This document shows, piece after piece, positions 44,672 through 52,291 of a stretch of 64,000 nucleotides of DNA. The notes below the pieces were generated by a model. That model worked only from the letters and a program-made list of their open reading frames with translations. It was not told the DNA's origin and made no database searches. The DNA comes from Methylobacterium sp. BTF04. GTDB lineage: Bacteria > Pseudomonadota > Alphaproteobacteria > Rhizobiales > Beijerinckiaceae. Within the stretch, counting starts at the first letter, position 1. Every line of letters begins with the position of its first letter. Location of the stretch: positions 1-64,000 of the forward strand of contig NZ_JAAHTB010000020.1 of assembly GCF_010692745.1 (NCBI RefSeq). The letters are read 5' to 3'. Both the position numbers and the translations under genes were made by a program.

Positions 44672-44691
44672 GGTGTTCTCCCTCCAGGCGA

Positions 44692-45435
44692 TCAGGCGAG
44701 ATAATCGTGCAGCACCTGCCCGAACGGCAGCGTGAAGTCGACGACCATGTGCCGGCCGCCAACGATGCGGCGCACCGGCAGGTCGGCGACACGGCAATTG
44801 ACGTGCGGGATCAGATGGAGCCGGGCTTCGCCGTCCCAGGCGCCGTGGACGGTGATGTCCTCCAGGCGGTAGCCGACCAACTGGGCCACCTTGGGTCCGC
44901 CATCCACGTCCGGCAGCAGCTTAAGGTTCACGTTGAGCTTGCCCAGACCGCGCTTCACCGCATCGAGGTCGTTCTCGAGGCTCTTGTGCTTGTAGGTCAT
45001 GGTGCCCATTGCCACCCGTTCCTCATCGTAATGCAGGGTGCCGGTGAGCGTATCCTTAGTCAGTTTCAGACGGGGTACGCCCCATTTCTTTGGAAAGCCC
45101 CAGATCTCGCGGCCGGCGGTGATCGGGGGCTCGTCGTCGAGATACATCTGGACCGAGAAGTTGCACGGCTCGCCCTGGTAGCTCGCCATGATCCCGCTGC
45201 CGCTCTCCTCATAGTCACCGAAGCCGGAGGAATCCGGCATCTTCATCCATTCGTAGAAGACCAGGTTGTCGGGATGCGGCTCCAGCGGTTCCGGCAGGGC
45301 CCGGCGCAGGGCATCGGGGTCGGTCTCGTAGGTGACGATCAGGTATTCGCGCCGCAGGAACCGGTAGGGCCCGCGCGGATAGCTCGGGCTGAAGGCGGGC
45401 ATCGAGGGAACACCGAGGATCTCGTCGCGGGTCAT
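44692..45435 (-). CDS. adc: Acetoacetate decarboxylase
   Basis: Adc converts acetoacetate to acetone and CO2 through a Schiff-base lysine. The 247-residue product has the active-site segment GREIWGFPKKWGVP (Lys116 as the Schiff-base residue beside Lys117), the fold-typical LRREYLIVTYETDP start and a conserved SVQMYLDDEPP. ATG 45435 has GGGAGA upstream. It is sandwiched between patatin and bdhA, so acetoacetate formed by BdhA could be drained to acetone, or the decarboxylase family member may act on another beta-keto acid. Confidence 0.88.
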   Translation of the reverse strand: MTRDEILGVPSMPAFSPSYPRGPYRFLRREYLIVTYETDPDALRRALPEPLEPHPDNLVFYEWMKMPDSSGFGDYEESGSGIMASYQGEPCNFSVQMYLDDEPPITAGREIWGFPKKWGVPRLKLTKDTLTGTLHYDEERVAMGTMTYKHKSLENDLDAVKRGLGKLNVNLKLLPDVDGGPKVAQLVGYRLEDITVHGAWDGEARLHLIPHVNCRVADLPVRRIVGGRHMVVDFTLPFGQVLHDYLA

Positions 45436-45527
45436 GGTTTGTCTCCCGGTCTGGTGAGGCGTGGTGGGATCCCGGTCCTGCAGCGGCACGGGTCGAGAAC
45501 CGGCATCCACATTTCGGGCGGACGCTT

Positions 45528-46646
45528 TCAGTCGCGCGCGTCCCGCGTCAGGTCGAAGACCGCGACGCCGCTCTCGTTCGGGCAGCGCTCGATCCAGGCG
45601 CGCTGGCGGAGCGACCGGCGTACGTCGTTGTGACCGGCCGCCCAATGCTCGAGCATGGTCGCACGCGAAAACTCGTAATCCTTCGCGTTCCCTTCATAGG
45701 TCTTCGCGCGGTAGACGAGTTGCATCACCGTCGTGAAGTTGGCGTGGCTGACCTGCCGCAGGTAGGCGACGTCGGCGTCGTCCGCCAAATCCGGCGGCAG
45801 CTTGTCGAGCAGGTTGCGGACCGCCGTCTTGGCCTTGCGAATTTCGAGGTTCATGTCGGTGTTGAGCCGGGTCCGGCTCGAAAACCGGATGTCCTTCTCC
45901 CGCTCGGACGCTTCGATCAGGGTGCGCGGCATCGCCCCGCGCGCCGCGAACAGGTCAACCTGGAAGATCACGAGATCGCGCTGGCGCTCCTCGTCGAGGA
46001 CGTATTGCAGGGGAGTGTTCGAGACGATGCCGCCGTCCCAGTATTGCTCGCCGTCGATCTCGACCGGCGGAAATCCCGGCGGCAGCGCGCCGGAGGCCAT
46101 GATGTGCTCCGGCCCGATCCGCTCGCGCCGGTTGTCGAAATAGGCGAAGTTGCCGGTGCGCACGTTCACCGCGCCGACGCTGAGCCGCATACCGTGATCG
46201 TTGATCCGGTCGAAGTCGACGAATCGCTCCAGCGTGCCCTTGAGCTGGCTGGTGTCGTAGAGACTCAGCGCCCCCGGAGCACCCGGCGGTTGGAACAGGG
46301 CCGGGGGCATGCGCGGGGCGAAGAAGCCCGACACGCCGAACAGCGCGATCCAGTTGGCGCTGGCTTCGTTGAAGCTGGCCCGCGCCGCCTCGCCGGGCAT
46401 CCACGGTGTGCCGGTGATCGCCGAGGAGACCTGCTCCCAGAACCCCTTGAGGCGTGCGACCCGGTGCTCGGGGGCATTCCCGGCGATGAGGGCGGCATTG
46501 ATCGCCCCGATGGAGATGCCGGCGACCCAGTCGAGGGCGATCCCGTCCGCGGCCAGCGCCTCGAAGACCCCGGCCTGATAGGAGCCGAGGGCACCGCCGC
46601 CCTGGAGCACGAGGACCTGGGACTCGCCCGACGGAAATGCGCTCAC
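45528..46646 (-). CDS. Patatin-like phospholipase / lipid hydrolase
   Basis: The 372-residue product has the patatin oxyanion loop VLVLQGGGALGSYQAG, nucleophile elbow GISIGAIN and DGG of the Ser-Asp dyad, then a DUF3734-like helical C-terminus ending VAVFDLTRD. In several alphaproteobacteria this gene type heads an operon with adc and bdhA, which points to polyester or lipid mobilisation. The start chosen is GTG 46646 with GAAGGG upstream; an ATG at 46724 is possible but adds an unlikely Ser/Arg-rich leader. Confidence 0.85.
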   Translation of the reverse strand: MSAFPSGESQVLVLQGGGALGSYQAGVFEALAADGIALDWVAGISIGAINAALIAGNAPEHRVARLKGFWEQVSSAITGTPWMPGEAARASFNEASANWIALFGVSGFFAPRMPPALFQPPGAPGALSLYDTSQLKGTLERFVDFDRINDHGMRLSVGAVNVRTGNFAYFDNRRERIGPEHIMASGALPPGFPPVEIDGEQYWDGGIVSNTPLQYVLDEERQRDLVIFQVDLFAARGAMPRTLIEASEREKDIRFSSRTRLNTDMNLEIRKAKTAVRNLLDKLPPDLADDADVAYLRQVSHANFTTVMQLVYRAKTYEGNAKDYEFSRATMLEHWAAGHNDVRRSLRQRAWIERCPNESGVAVFDLTRDARD

Positions 46647-46892
46647 GGCTGAAGCCCTTCGGTGAGATCCGTGCCGGGATCGGGGCCGACGCTGCAACGT
46701 CGACCAGCACGACGACACGGTCATGACGCGGGGTGACCATCATGCAAGCACACGGTCACCACGGCAATCCGATCCCGTCGCATGGTTGACAGGCGTGCCG
46801 CCTTCGCCAACACCGCCCGGCCGACCGCTGCGTGCGGGCCGCTCACCATCGGCCGCGGCCGGCCACGGCGACGAACAGGGATCTGGTGACCG

Positions 46893-47855
46893 ATGACGGT
46901 GATGCGCTCCTACCTGGACTTCGAGAAGCCGGTCGCAGAACTCGAGGCGAAGGTGGAAGAGTTGAAGGCGGTCGGTGCCCGCGACGGCGCGGTCTCCATC
47001 AGCGACGAGGTCGGACGGCTCGAGGCCAAGGCCGCCGCCGCCCTGTCGGACATCTACGCGTCGCTGACCCCGTGGCAGAAGACGCAGGTGGCCCGCCACC
47101 CTCAGCGTCCGCACTTCATCGACTATTGCGCCGACCTCATCACCGAGTTCACGCCGCTCGCCGGCGACCGCACCTTCGGCGAGGACGCGGCCATCGTCGC
47201 CGGCTTCGGGCGCTTCGAGGGCCGTCCCGTCTGCGTCATCGGCCAGGAGAAGGGCTCCACCACCGAAACGCGCCTGCGGCACAATTTCGGGATGGCCAAG
47301 CCCGAGGGGTACCGCAAGGCGGTGCGCCTGATGGAGATGGCGGACCGCTTCGGCCTGCCGGTGCTGGCGTTCATCGATACCGCCGGAGCCTTCCCCGGCA
47401 TCGAGGCCGAGGAGCGCGGGCAGGCGGAAGCCATCGCCCGCTCCACCGAGGCGTGTCTCGGTTTGGGCGTGCCCAACGTCGCCATCGTCATCGGCGAGGG
47501 CGGCTCTGGCGGTGCCATCGCGCTGGCCACTGCCAACCGCGTGCTGATGATGGAGCACGCGATCTACGGAGTGATCTCGCCGGAGGGCGCGGCCTCGATC
47601 CTCTGGCGCGACCAGGGCCGGGCGGCGGATGCCGCCACCGCCATGAAGATCACCGCGCAGGACCTGCTGCGGCTCGGCATCATCGACACCATCGTGCCCG
47701 AGGCCACCGGGGGGGCGCATCGCGGGCGTGCGGCGGCCACGGCCGCAGCGGGACAGGCACTGGCGGCGGTGCTCGCGGAATTCGACGGACTCGGACCGGA
47801 CGAGATTCGCGACCGGCGTGCGGCGAAGTTCATGGAGATCGGCCGCCGGCTGTGA
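46893..47855 (+). CDS. accA: Acetyl-CoA carboxylase carboxyltransferase subunit alpha
   Basis: AccA with AccD transfers carboxyl from biotin to acetyl-CoA, the committed step of fatty-acid synthesis. The 320-residue product has the expected LDFEKPVAELEAKVEELK helix, RHNFGMAKPEGYRKA, FIDTAGAFPGIEAEERGQAEAI and the oxyanion-forming IGEGGSGGAIALA. The ATG at 46893 has GGTGA upstream; ATG 46902 is an equally plausible start. It stands alone, as usual in this group. Confidence 0.96.
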   Translation: MTVMRSYLDFEKPVAELEAKVEELKAVGARDGAVSISDEVGRLEAKAAAALSDIYASLTPWQKTQVARHPQRPHFIDYCADLITEFTPLAGDRTFGEDAAIVAGFGRFEGRPVCVIGQEKGSTTETRLRHNFGMAKPEGYRKAVRLMEMADRFGLPVLAFIDTAGAFPGIEAEERGQAEAIARSTEACLGLGVPNVAIVIGEGGSGGAIALATANRVLMMEHAIYGVISPEGAASILWRDQGRAADAATAMKITAQDLLRLGIIDTIVPEATGGAHRGRAAATAAAGQALAAVLAEFDGLGPDEIRDRRAAKFMEIGRRL

Positions 47856-48219
47856 ACGGAGGACTATGCGTCATTATGGCGCATAGACATCCCAAGCGTG
47901 TCTATGACCGCTCCGGTCATGTCGTACTTTCAGATTTTCTTATTTAGATCAATTGCTTAACTAGCGAGAGCCGGCCGAAAGCCGCACCTGATACGGGCCG
48001 GTATTGCCTCTCGGCCGGGGTTTCGACGGCCCAGCCGAAAAGGTTCCACCCCTGATCCCGCGTCGGCCCCGAAATAACCGGGATTCACAGGCCCACCGGG
48101 TTCTGGCTTCGCGGGCTTGCCGGTAACACCCAGGTAAGTTTAACGGCGCTATGGAGTTGGGTCTCGCCCGTCCGGGGTTCCGGTGCCGGGACGGGACGGC
48201 TTGGTAGACGGGGTTCCCC
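47856..48219. other. Intergenic region after accA
   Basis: This 364-nt region between codirectional genes contains the three-arm inverted repeat below, then an AT-rich stretch (47935-47960) that may serve the downstream L,D-transpeptidase promoter. No gene is seen. Confidence 0.35.
47864..47906 (+). terminator. Mutually exclusive hairpins after accA
   Basis: CTATGCG (47864-47870) can pair with CGCATAG (47880-47886). Alternatively CATAGACA (47882-47889) pairs with TGTCTATG (47899-47906). The middle arm is shared, so only one hairpin can form at a time. They start 9 nt past the accA stop. Ordinary termination is the simplest reading, although a U run is lacking. Confidence 0.4.
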
Positions 48220-49791
48220 ATGGCTTTGCGCCCCCTCGTGGCAGCATCCATCATCGCGCTCATGACCGCCCTCGGCGCCTGCCAGGACGGGACCACGGGC
48301 GGCGGAGTACCGCTGCGCGCTCTGGCGCCGGTTTCGCCCAAGACCCTCGCGTTGATGGCGCAGAAGGGCATGTCCCAGAGCGACCCGATCCTGATCCGCG
48401 CCTACAAGAAGGAAGCGGAGATGGAGGTGTGGAAGCGTGGCGCGAGCGGCCAATACGCGCTCTTGAAGACCTTCCCGATCTGCCGCTGGTCGGGCCAGCT
48501 CGGCCCCAAAACCAAGACCGGCGACCGTCAGGCCCCCGAGGGCTTCTACACGGTGACGCCGGGGCAGATGAACCCGAATTCCTCGTATTATCTCTCGTTC
48601 GATACCGGCTATCCGAACGCCTACGACCGGGCTAACGGGCGCACCGGCAACTACATCATGGTCCACGGCACCTGCTCGTCCTCGGGCTGCTTCGCGATGA
48701 CCGACGAGTCGATGGGTGAGATCTACGCACTGGCCCGAGACTCGTTCTCGGGCGGCCAGCGCGCGCTGCAATTCCAGTCCTATCCGTTCCGGATGACGGC
48801 CGCGAACGTCGCCAAGTTCCGCAACGATCCCAACGCGCCGTTCTGGAAGAACCTCAAGGAGGGCTCGGATTACTTCGAGGCCCTGCGCGAGGAGCCGAAG
48901 GTCGGCCTGTGCGGCACCCACTACGTCTTCGGTGGCAACGACGCCGCGGCAGGCGCCTGCACCCCGCGGGTCGATCCGCTGGTGGCCGAGAAGCGGGATC
49001 GCGACAACCGCGACGTCGCCGAGCTCATCGCCAAGGGCACGCCCGCCACGCGGGTCGTCTACGAGGATGGCAGCCAGAACCCAGTGTTTCGTCCGCAGCC
49101 GCCGAGCAACGCCACCGCCTTCGCCAGCCTGGTCAAGTCGGACGAGGTGGAACAGCCCTACGACCCCAAGGAATACGCGCGCCACCATCTCGGCGACGTC
49201 AGCCGCCCGGAGAGCATCGCCGCCGGCGCCCAGGAGATCGAGGTCGATGCCAAGGGCCGGCCGGTGATGCTTGCCGCCGCCGACGCCCCGATCCCGACCA
49301 AGGCCGCTGCCGCCCTGGCGAAGAAGGGGGCCGCTTCGCGCACCCTGATGGCGAAGAGCGAGCCGGCATCGGCCGAGCCGGCGAAGGACGTTTCCAAACC
49401 CGCCCGCGTGATGGTGGCGGACGCCGAGGGCGACCCCGCCGCCTACAAGAAGCTGTTCGCCAATATGTTCAGCAATGGCGGCCCATCGGCTCCGGTGACG
49501 CCGGCCACCGATGCGACGACGATTCCTGCCGCCGCAGCCGCCGATCCGATCTCGATCAAGTCGACACTCGGCAAGACGGAGGCGGGCAAGTCAGCGGCCG
49601 GCAAGCCCGTGGTCGCCAAGCTCGCGCATGCGGGACCGGGCCACGTGGCGCCGCAGCCGGCGAAGGCCGCTGCGGCGACCGACGAGAAGGCGGCGAAGCC
49701 CGTTGCGAGGACGGCGGCTGCCTCCGTCAAGCCTTTGCCGACCAAGCCGGCCGCCTCTGCGTCGCGGGTCCCGGTCGCCGCGAAGGAGTGA
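48220..49791 (+). CDS. L,D-transpeptidase (YkuD) lipoprotein with long Ala/Lys tail
   Basis: The 523-residue product has a lipoprotein signal (LMTALGAC). A YkuD-type catalytic domain comes early (LKTFPICRWSGQLGPK, TGDRQAPEGFYTV, then GNYIMVHGTCSSSGCFAM, His149/Cys157). A Lys/Ala/Pro-rich, disordered tail of more than 250 residues follows, which could span or bind the wall. It probably modifies peptidoglycan or anchors to it. The start, ATG 48220, follows ACGGGG. It converges with the LysE gene. Confidence 0.88.
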   Translation: MALRPLVAASIIALMTALGACQDGTTGGGVPLRALAPVSPKTLALMAQKGMSQSDPILIRAYKKEAEMEVWKRGASGQYALLKTFPICRWSGQLGPKTKTGDRQAPEGFYTVTPGQMNPNSSYYLSFDTGYPNAYDRANGRTGNYIMVHGTCSSSGCFAMTDESMGEIYALARDSFSGGQRALQFQSYPFRMTAANVAKFRNDPNAPFWKNLKEGSDYFEALREEPKVGLCGTHYVFGGNDAAAGACTPRVDPLVAEKRDRDNRDVAELIAKGTPATRVVYEDGSQNPVFRPQPPSNATAFASLVKSDEVEQPYDPKEYARHHLGDVSRPESIAAGAQEIEVDAKGRPVMLAAADAPIPTKAAAALAKKGAASRTLMAKSEPASAEPAKDVSKPARVMVADAEGDPAAYKKLFANMFSNGGPSAPVTPATDATTIPAAAAADPISIKSTLGKTEAGKSAAGKPVVAKLAHAGPGHVAPQPAKAAAATDEKAAKPVARTAAASVKPLPTKPAASASRVPVAAKE

Positions 49792-49810
49792 TCGCCGCCT
49801 CGGCCCAAGC

Positions 49811-49839
49811 CGCCTGATCCGCACGGATCATCGGAGGCG
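49811..49839. terminator. Hairpin between convergent transpeptidase and LysE genes
   Basis: TGATCCG-CA-CGGATCA (49815-49830) is a perfect inverted repeat, extended outward by CGCC/GGCG with a bulge (49811-49839). It lies between two convergent stops and is a reasonable terminator for both. Confidence 0.45.
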
Positions 49840-49851
49840 CCGGGGTCGATC

Positions 49852-50481
49852 CTATGGACGGGTGCCGAGCAGCACCGCCCCGAAGCCGATGAAGATCGCG
49901 CCGGTGGCCCGATCGAACAGGCGCTTCAGGCCCGGACGGGTAAGCGAAGCGGCGAGCCGCGCACCGCTTAGCGCATAGACCGCGTACCAGAACAGCTCGG
50001 CCGCCGCGAAGGTCACGACGAGGATCGCGAGCTGCTGCGCCTGCGGTGCGGCCTGGTCGATGAAGTGCGGGAAGAAGGCGGCGGCAAACAGAAGCAGCTT
50101 GGGGTTGCTCGCACCGATCAGGAATCCGTCGCGGAACAGTCGCACCGGCGACGGCGGCCGGGCCGGAGCGGGACCGCCCGCCACACGGATCGGCTCGTCG
50201 TCCCCGCGCCAGGCGCCGATGCCGAGACAGACCAGATAGGCGACGCCGGCATAACGCAGCCCGTCGAACAGCATCGGCGAAGCCAGCAGAGCCGCGCTCA
50301 AGCCGGCGGCGGATGCGATCAGCACCAGGATGACGGCCGTAAGGCAGCCGGCCATGGTGGCAAAGCTGTGCCGCAGGCCGAACCGTACGCTGCGCCCGAG
50401 GACATGGAGCATGTTCGGCCCCGGCGTAGCGCTGAGCAGGAAGACAGCGGTGAAGAAGAGCCACCAGGTTTGCAACGTCAT
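49852..50481 (-). CDS. LysE/RhtB-family amino-acid exporter
   Basis: The 209-residue product is predicted to have about six membrane helices. It begins LFFTAVFLLSATPGPNMLHVLGRSVRFG, the family signature with the conserved TPGPN motif, and the later segment FLIGASNPKLLLFAAAFFPHFI is also typical. Such proteins export amino acids or homoserine lactones; the substrate is not determinable. ATG 50481 is chosen although no clear ribosome binding site is seen. Confidence 0.88.
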   Translation of the reverse strand: MTLQTWWLFFTAVFLLSATPGPNMLHVLGRSVRFGLRHSFATMAGCLTAVILVLIASAAGLSAALLASPMLFDGLRYAGVAYLVCLGIGAWRGDDEPIRVAGGPAPARPPSPVRLFRDGFLIGASNPKLLLFAAAFFPHFIDQAAPQAQQLAILVVTFAAAELFWYAVYALSGARLAASLTRPGLKRLFDRATGAIFIGFGAVLLGTRP

Positions 50482-50635
50482 GGTGTGTCGAGCATCCTGA
50501 GGGCCTGCGTATCGCTCGGCCGCCACCGGAGGTGAGGGGTACCGGCAACGAGGCCACTGAACCCGGACATACACCCGCCGGGCGCCGTCGCCGCCTGGGC
50601 CACGCGCAGGACAGATCAGCGGCGCGCGCAACAAA

Positions 50636-50659
50636 AAAGGGCCCCGCGAGGGACCCTTT
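50636..50659 (-). terminator. Intrinsic terminator of the Met/Arg/His repeat protein gene
   Basis: AAAGGG (50636-50641) pairs with CCCTTT (50654-50659), and CCC/GGG inside extends the stem across one mismatch with a GCGA loop. On the minus strand it is followed by TTTTTTG, a proper U run. It lies 24 nt past the stop codon at 50684. Confidence 0.75.
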
Positions 50660-50683
50660 CTAGTTCGATCGGGAACCGATCGA

Positions 50684-50947
50684 TCACATGTTGCGCATCA
50701 TCCGGCGATGCATCGAGCGGCGCTCCATGTGCCGGTGCATCATGCGACGCTCCATACGACGGTGCATCATGCGACGCTCCATACGGCGGTGCATCATGCG
50801 GCGTTCCATGCGGTTCATCTGCACGGTGCTGACGGTCTCAGACGCGGTCACGCCCATCGGCGCGCCGGGGGCGGCATTGGCAGTGGTGGCGAGGCTGGCG
50901 CCGCCGAGCGAGGCGAGCACGGCGATGGCGAAAGTCAGTTTCCTCAC
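50684..50947 (-). CDS. Secreted Met/Arg/His-rich tandem-repeat protein
   Basis: The 87-residue product has a clean signal peptide (KLTFAIAVLASLGGASLATTANA) and a short linker APGAPMGVTASETVSTVQ. A basic region follows, made of about four 9-residue repeats built on MERRMMHRR, ending MHRRMMRNM. Mature charge is very high, and Met and His are plentiful, as in proteins that bind metals or acidic polymers. The start is GTG 50947 with AGGAG 8 nt upstream. The short-repeat DNA is listed separately. No family is recognised. Confidence 0.72.
   Translation of the reverse strand: MRKLTFAIAVLASLGGASLATTANAAPGAPMGVTASETVSTVQMNRMERRMMHRRMERRMMHRRMERRMMHRHMERRSMHRRMMRNM
50704..50811 (-). repeat. Four 27-bp coding tandem repeats
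   Basis: Copies at 50704-50730 (degenerate), 50731-50757, 50758-50784 and 50785-50811 are 27 bp each (9 codons). The second and third differ by a single base. They encode the Met/Arg/His repeats of the secreted protein. The unit length keeps the frame, so copy number can change without a frameshift. Confidence 0.85.
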
Positions 50948-51081
50948 GTGAACACTCCTGTTCTTGCTTGTCCGAGCGCGGCGCCCGGTTCGTCCTCCGG
51001 GCATTGCGGCCCGGGAAACGCATGTCGCGCACCGGAGTGAGCGGCGGGCTCCGCAGGGACCCGCCGCTGATAACACCCAAG

Positions 51082-51798
51082 TCAGAGATTCGTTTCCTCG
51101 AAAGCCCGCACCCATTCAGCACAAATTCCTGAGCGCACGATGTCGTCGAGAGTAAATTCAACCACCGGGATCGGCATCATCCGGCTTTTGATGAGATGGA
51201 TCACGGTGCGCAGGCCGGACGTCTCACGCAGATCGGTCTGTGAGACGTCGCCGTTGATGATCACCTGGCAATCGTCTCCGATGCGCGTGAGAAACATCTT
51301 GATCTCGGCGGTGGTGGTGTTCTGCGCTTCGTCGAGGATCACGAGGCAGTTCTTGAAGGTGCGCCCGCGCATGACCTCGAAGGGCACCACCTCGATATCG
51401 CCGGTCTTGATGGCGATATCGAACGCAGCCTCGCCCATGCGCTCCTTCATGGTCTCGGTGAGCGGCGCGACCCAGGGGGCGATCTTCTCTTCAAGCGTAC
51501 CGGGGAAGAAGCCGAGCGAGCGGCCCGACGGCACGTTGGGCCGGGTGATGATCACCTTGCCGATCCGACGCTGGCGGAGCTGGTCCGCGGCGCGGGTGCC
51601 GGCGATGTAGGTCTTGCCGGTGCCGGCAGGTCCGAGGACGATGACCTGTTTGTGAAGGGCGAGAGCGTCGAGGTACTGCGCTTGTCGGTCGGTGAGGGGC
51701 TGGATCGGACTTAAGTTTCGCTCCTCGTCGAAGCGGGTCCTGTGCAGCCGGACCGGGCGATCTTCCACCAGTTCAAGTCGTGTGCGCCGTCTTTTCAT
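51082..51798 (-). CDS. phoH: PhoH-family ATPase
   Basis: The 238-residue product is a P-loop ATPase of the PhoH family, linked in other bacteria to RNA metabolism or phosphate starvation. It shows LTDRQAQYLDAL, Walker A VLGPAGTGKTYIAG, TRPNVPSGRSLGFFPGTLEEK, Walker B VILDEAQN and the sensor NGDVSQTDL. Its small size and basic N-terminus match the short PhoH branch lacking a KH domain. ATG 51798 has GGAG 9 nt upstream. Confidence 0.88.
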   Translation of the reverse strand: MKRRRTRLELVEDRPVRLHRTRFDEERNLSPIQPLTDRQAQYLDALALHKQVIVLGPAGTGKTYIAGTRAADQLRQRRIGKVIITRPNVPSGRSLGFFPGTLEEKIAPWVAPLTETMKERMGEAAFDIAIKTGDIEVVPFEVMRGRTFKNCLVILDEAQNTTTAEIKMFLTRIGDDCQVIINGDVSQTDLRETSGLRTVIHLIKSRMMPIPVVEFTLDDIVRSGICAEWVRAFEETNL

Positions 51799-52291
51799 CG
51801 ATCAATACTCCACCTGGACTTGCCAACCGGACTCAATCTGAACCTGCACCTGTTGAACGTGACGTACCGAACTCAACTCACCTCTTGAACGCCCTCACCC
51901 TGCTCCGATCTCGACGCAAGTCTCCGCTTACAGCCAATCCGACTGCAAGCGTACGGTTCCGACGTATACGGTGATGCCTGTGGATGACATCACACCCTGG
52001 TCGTGATCGCCGAATCACCGTTGCATGCACCATGCCGCGTTCGAGGCGACAGAAGCGTGACGACCAGTATTCTTGCCAATGATGTAAAAAGTTTGCGCTG
52101 CAGCGCACCAGAACGGCCACAGCGAAAGTCTTCGCGACTGTTGCGAAAACAGCGCAGCCGCCGATTGACGGTTCAATCGAAATCCCACCGATCCGTTCGG
52201 CGACCCCTTCGGGAGCGCGGATTTCGGTCTTGCCCAGGCGCCGCGCAAGCTCAGCGAGACGGCTTTGCGAACGGATCCTTGGTAAACCGTC
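51799..52291. other. Intergenic region between phoH and uvrD
   Basis: This stretch of about 490 nt contains a perfect 14-bp palindrome TGCGCTGCAGCGCA (52094-52107) and a hairpin at the uvrD stop (GAGACGG...CCGTCTC, 52256-52293), the latter perhaps a terminator. No gene is recognised; short frames are artefacts of GC content. Confidence 0.35.

Noticed and set aside
50704-50811. Short regular repeats resembling a small CRISPR array
   Set aside because: They are contiguous 27-bp in-frame coding repeats with no spacers and no cas genes.
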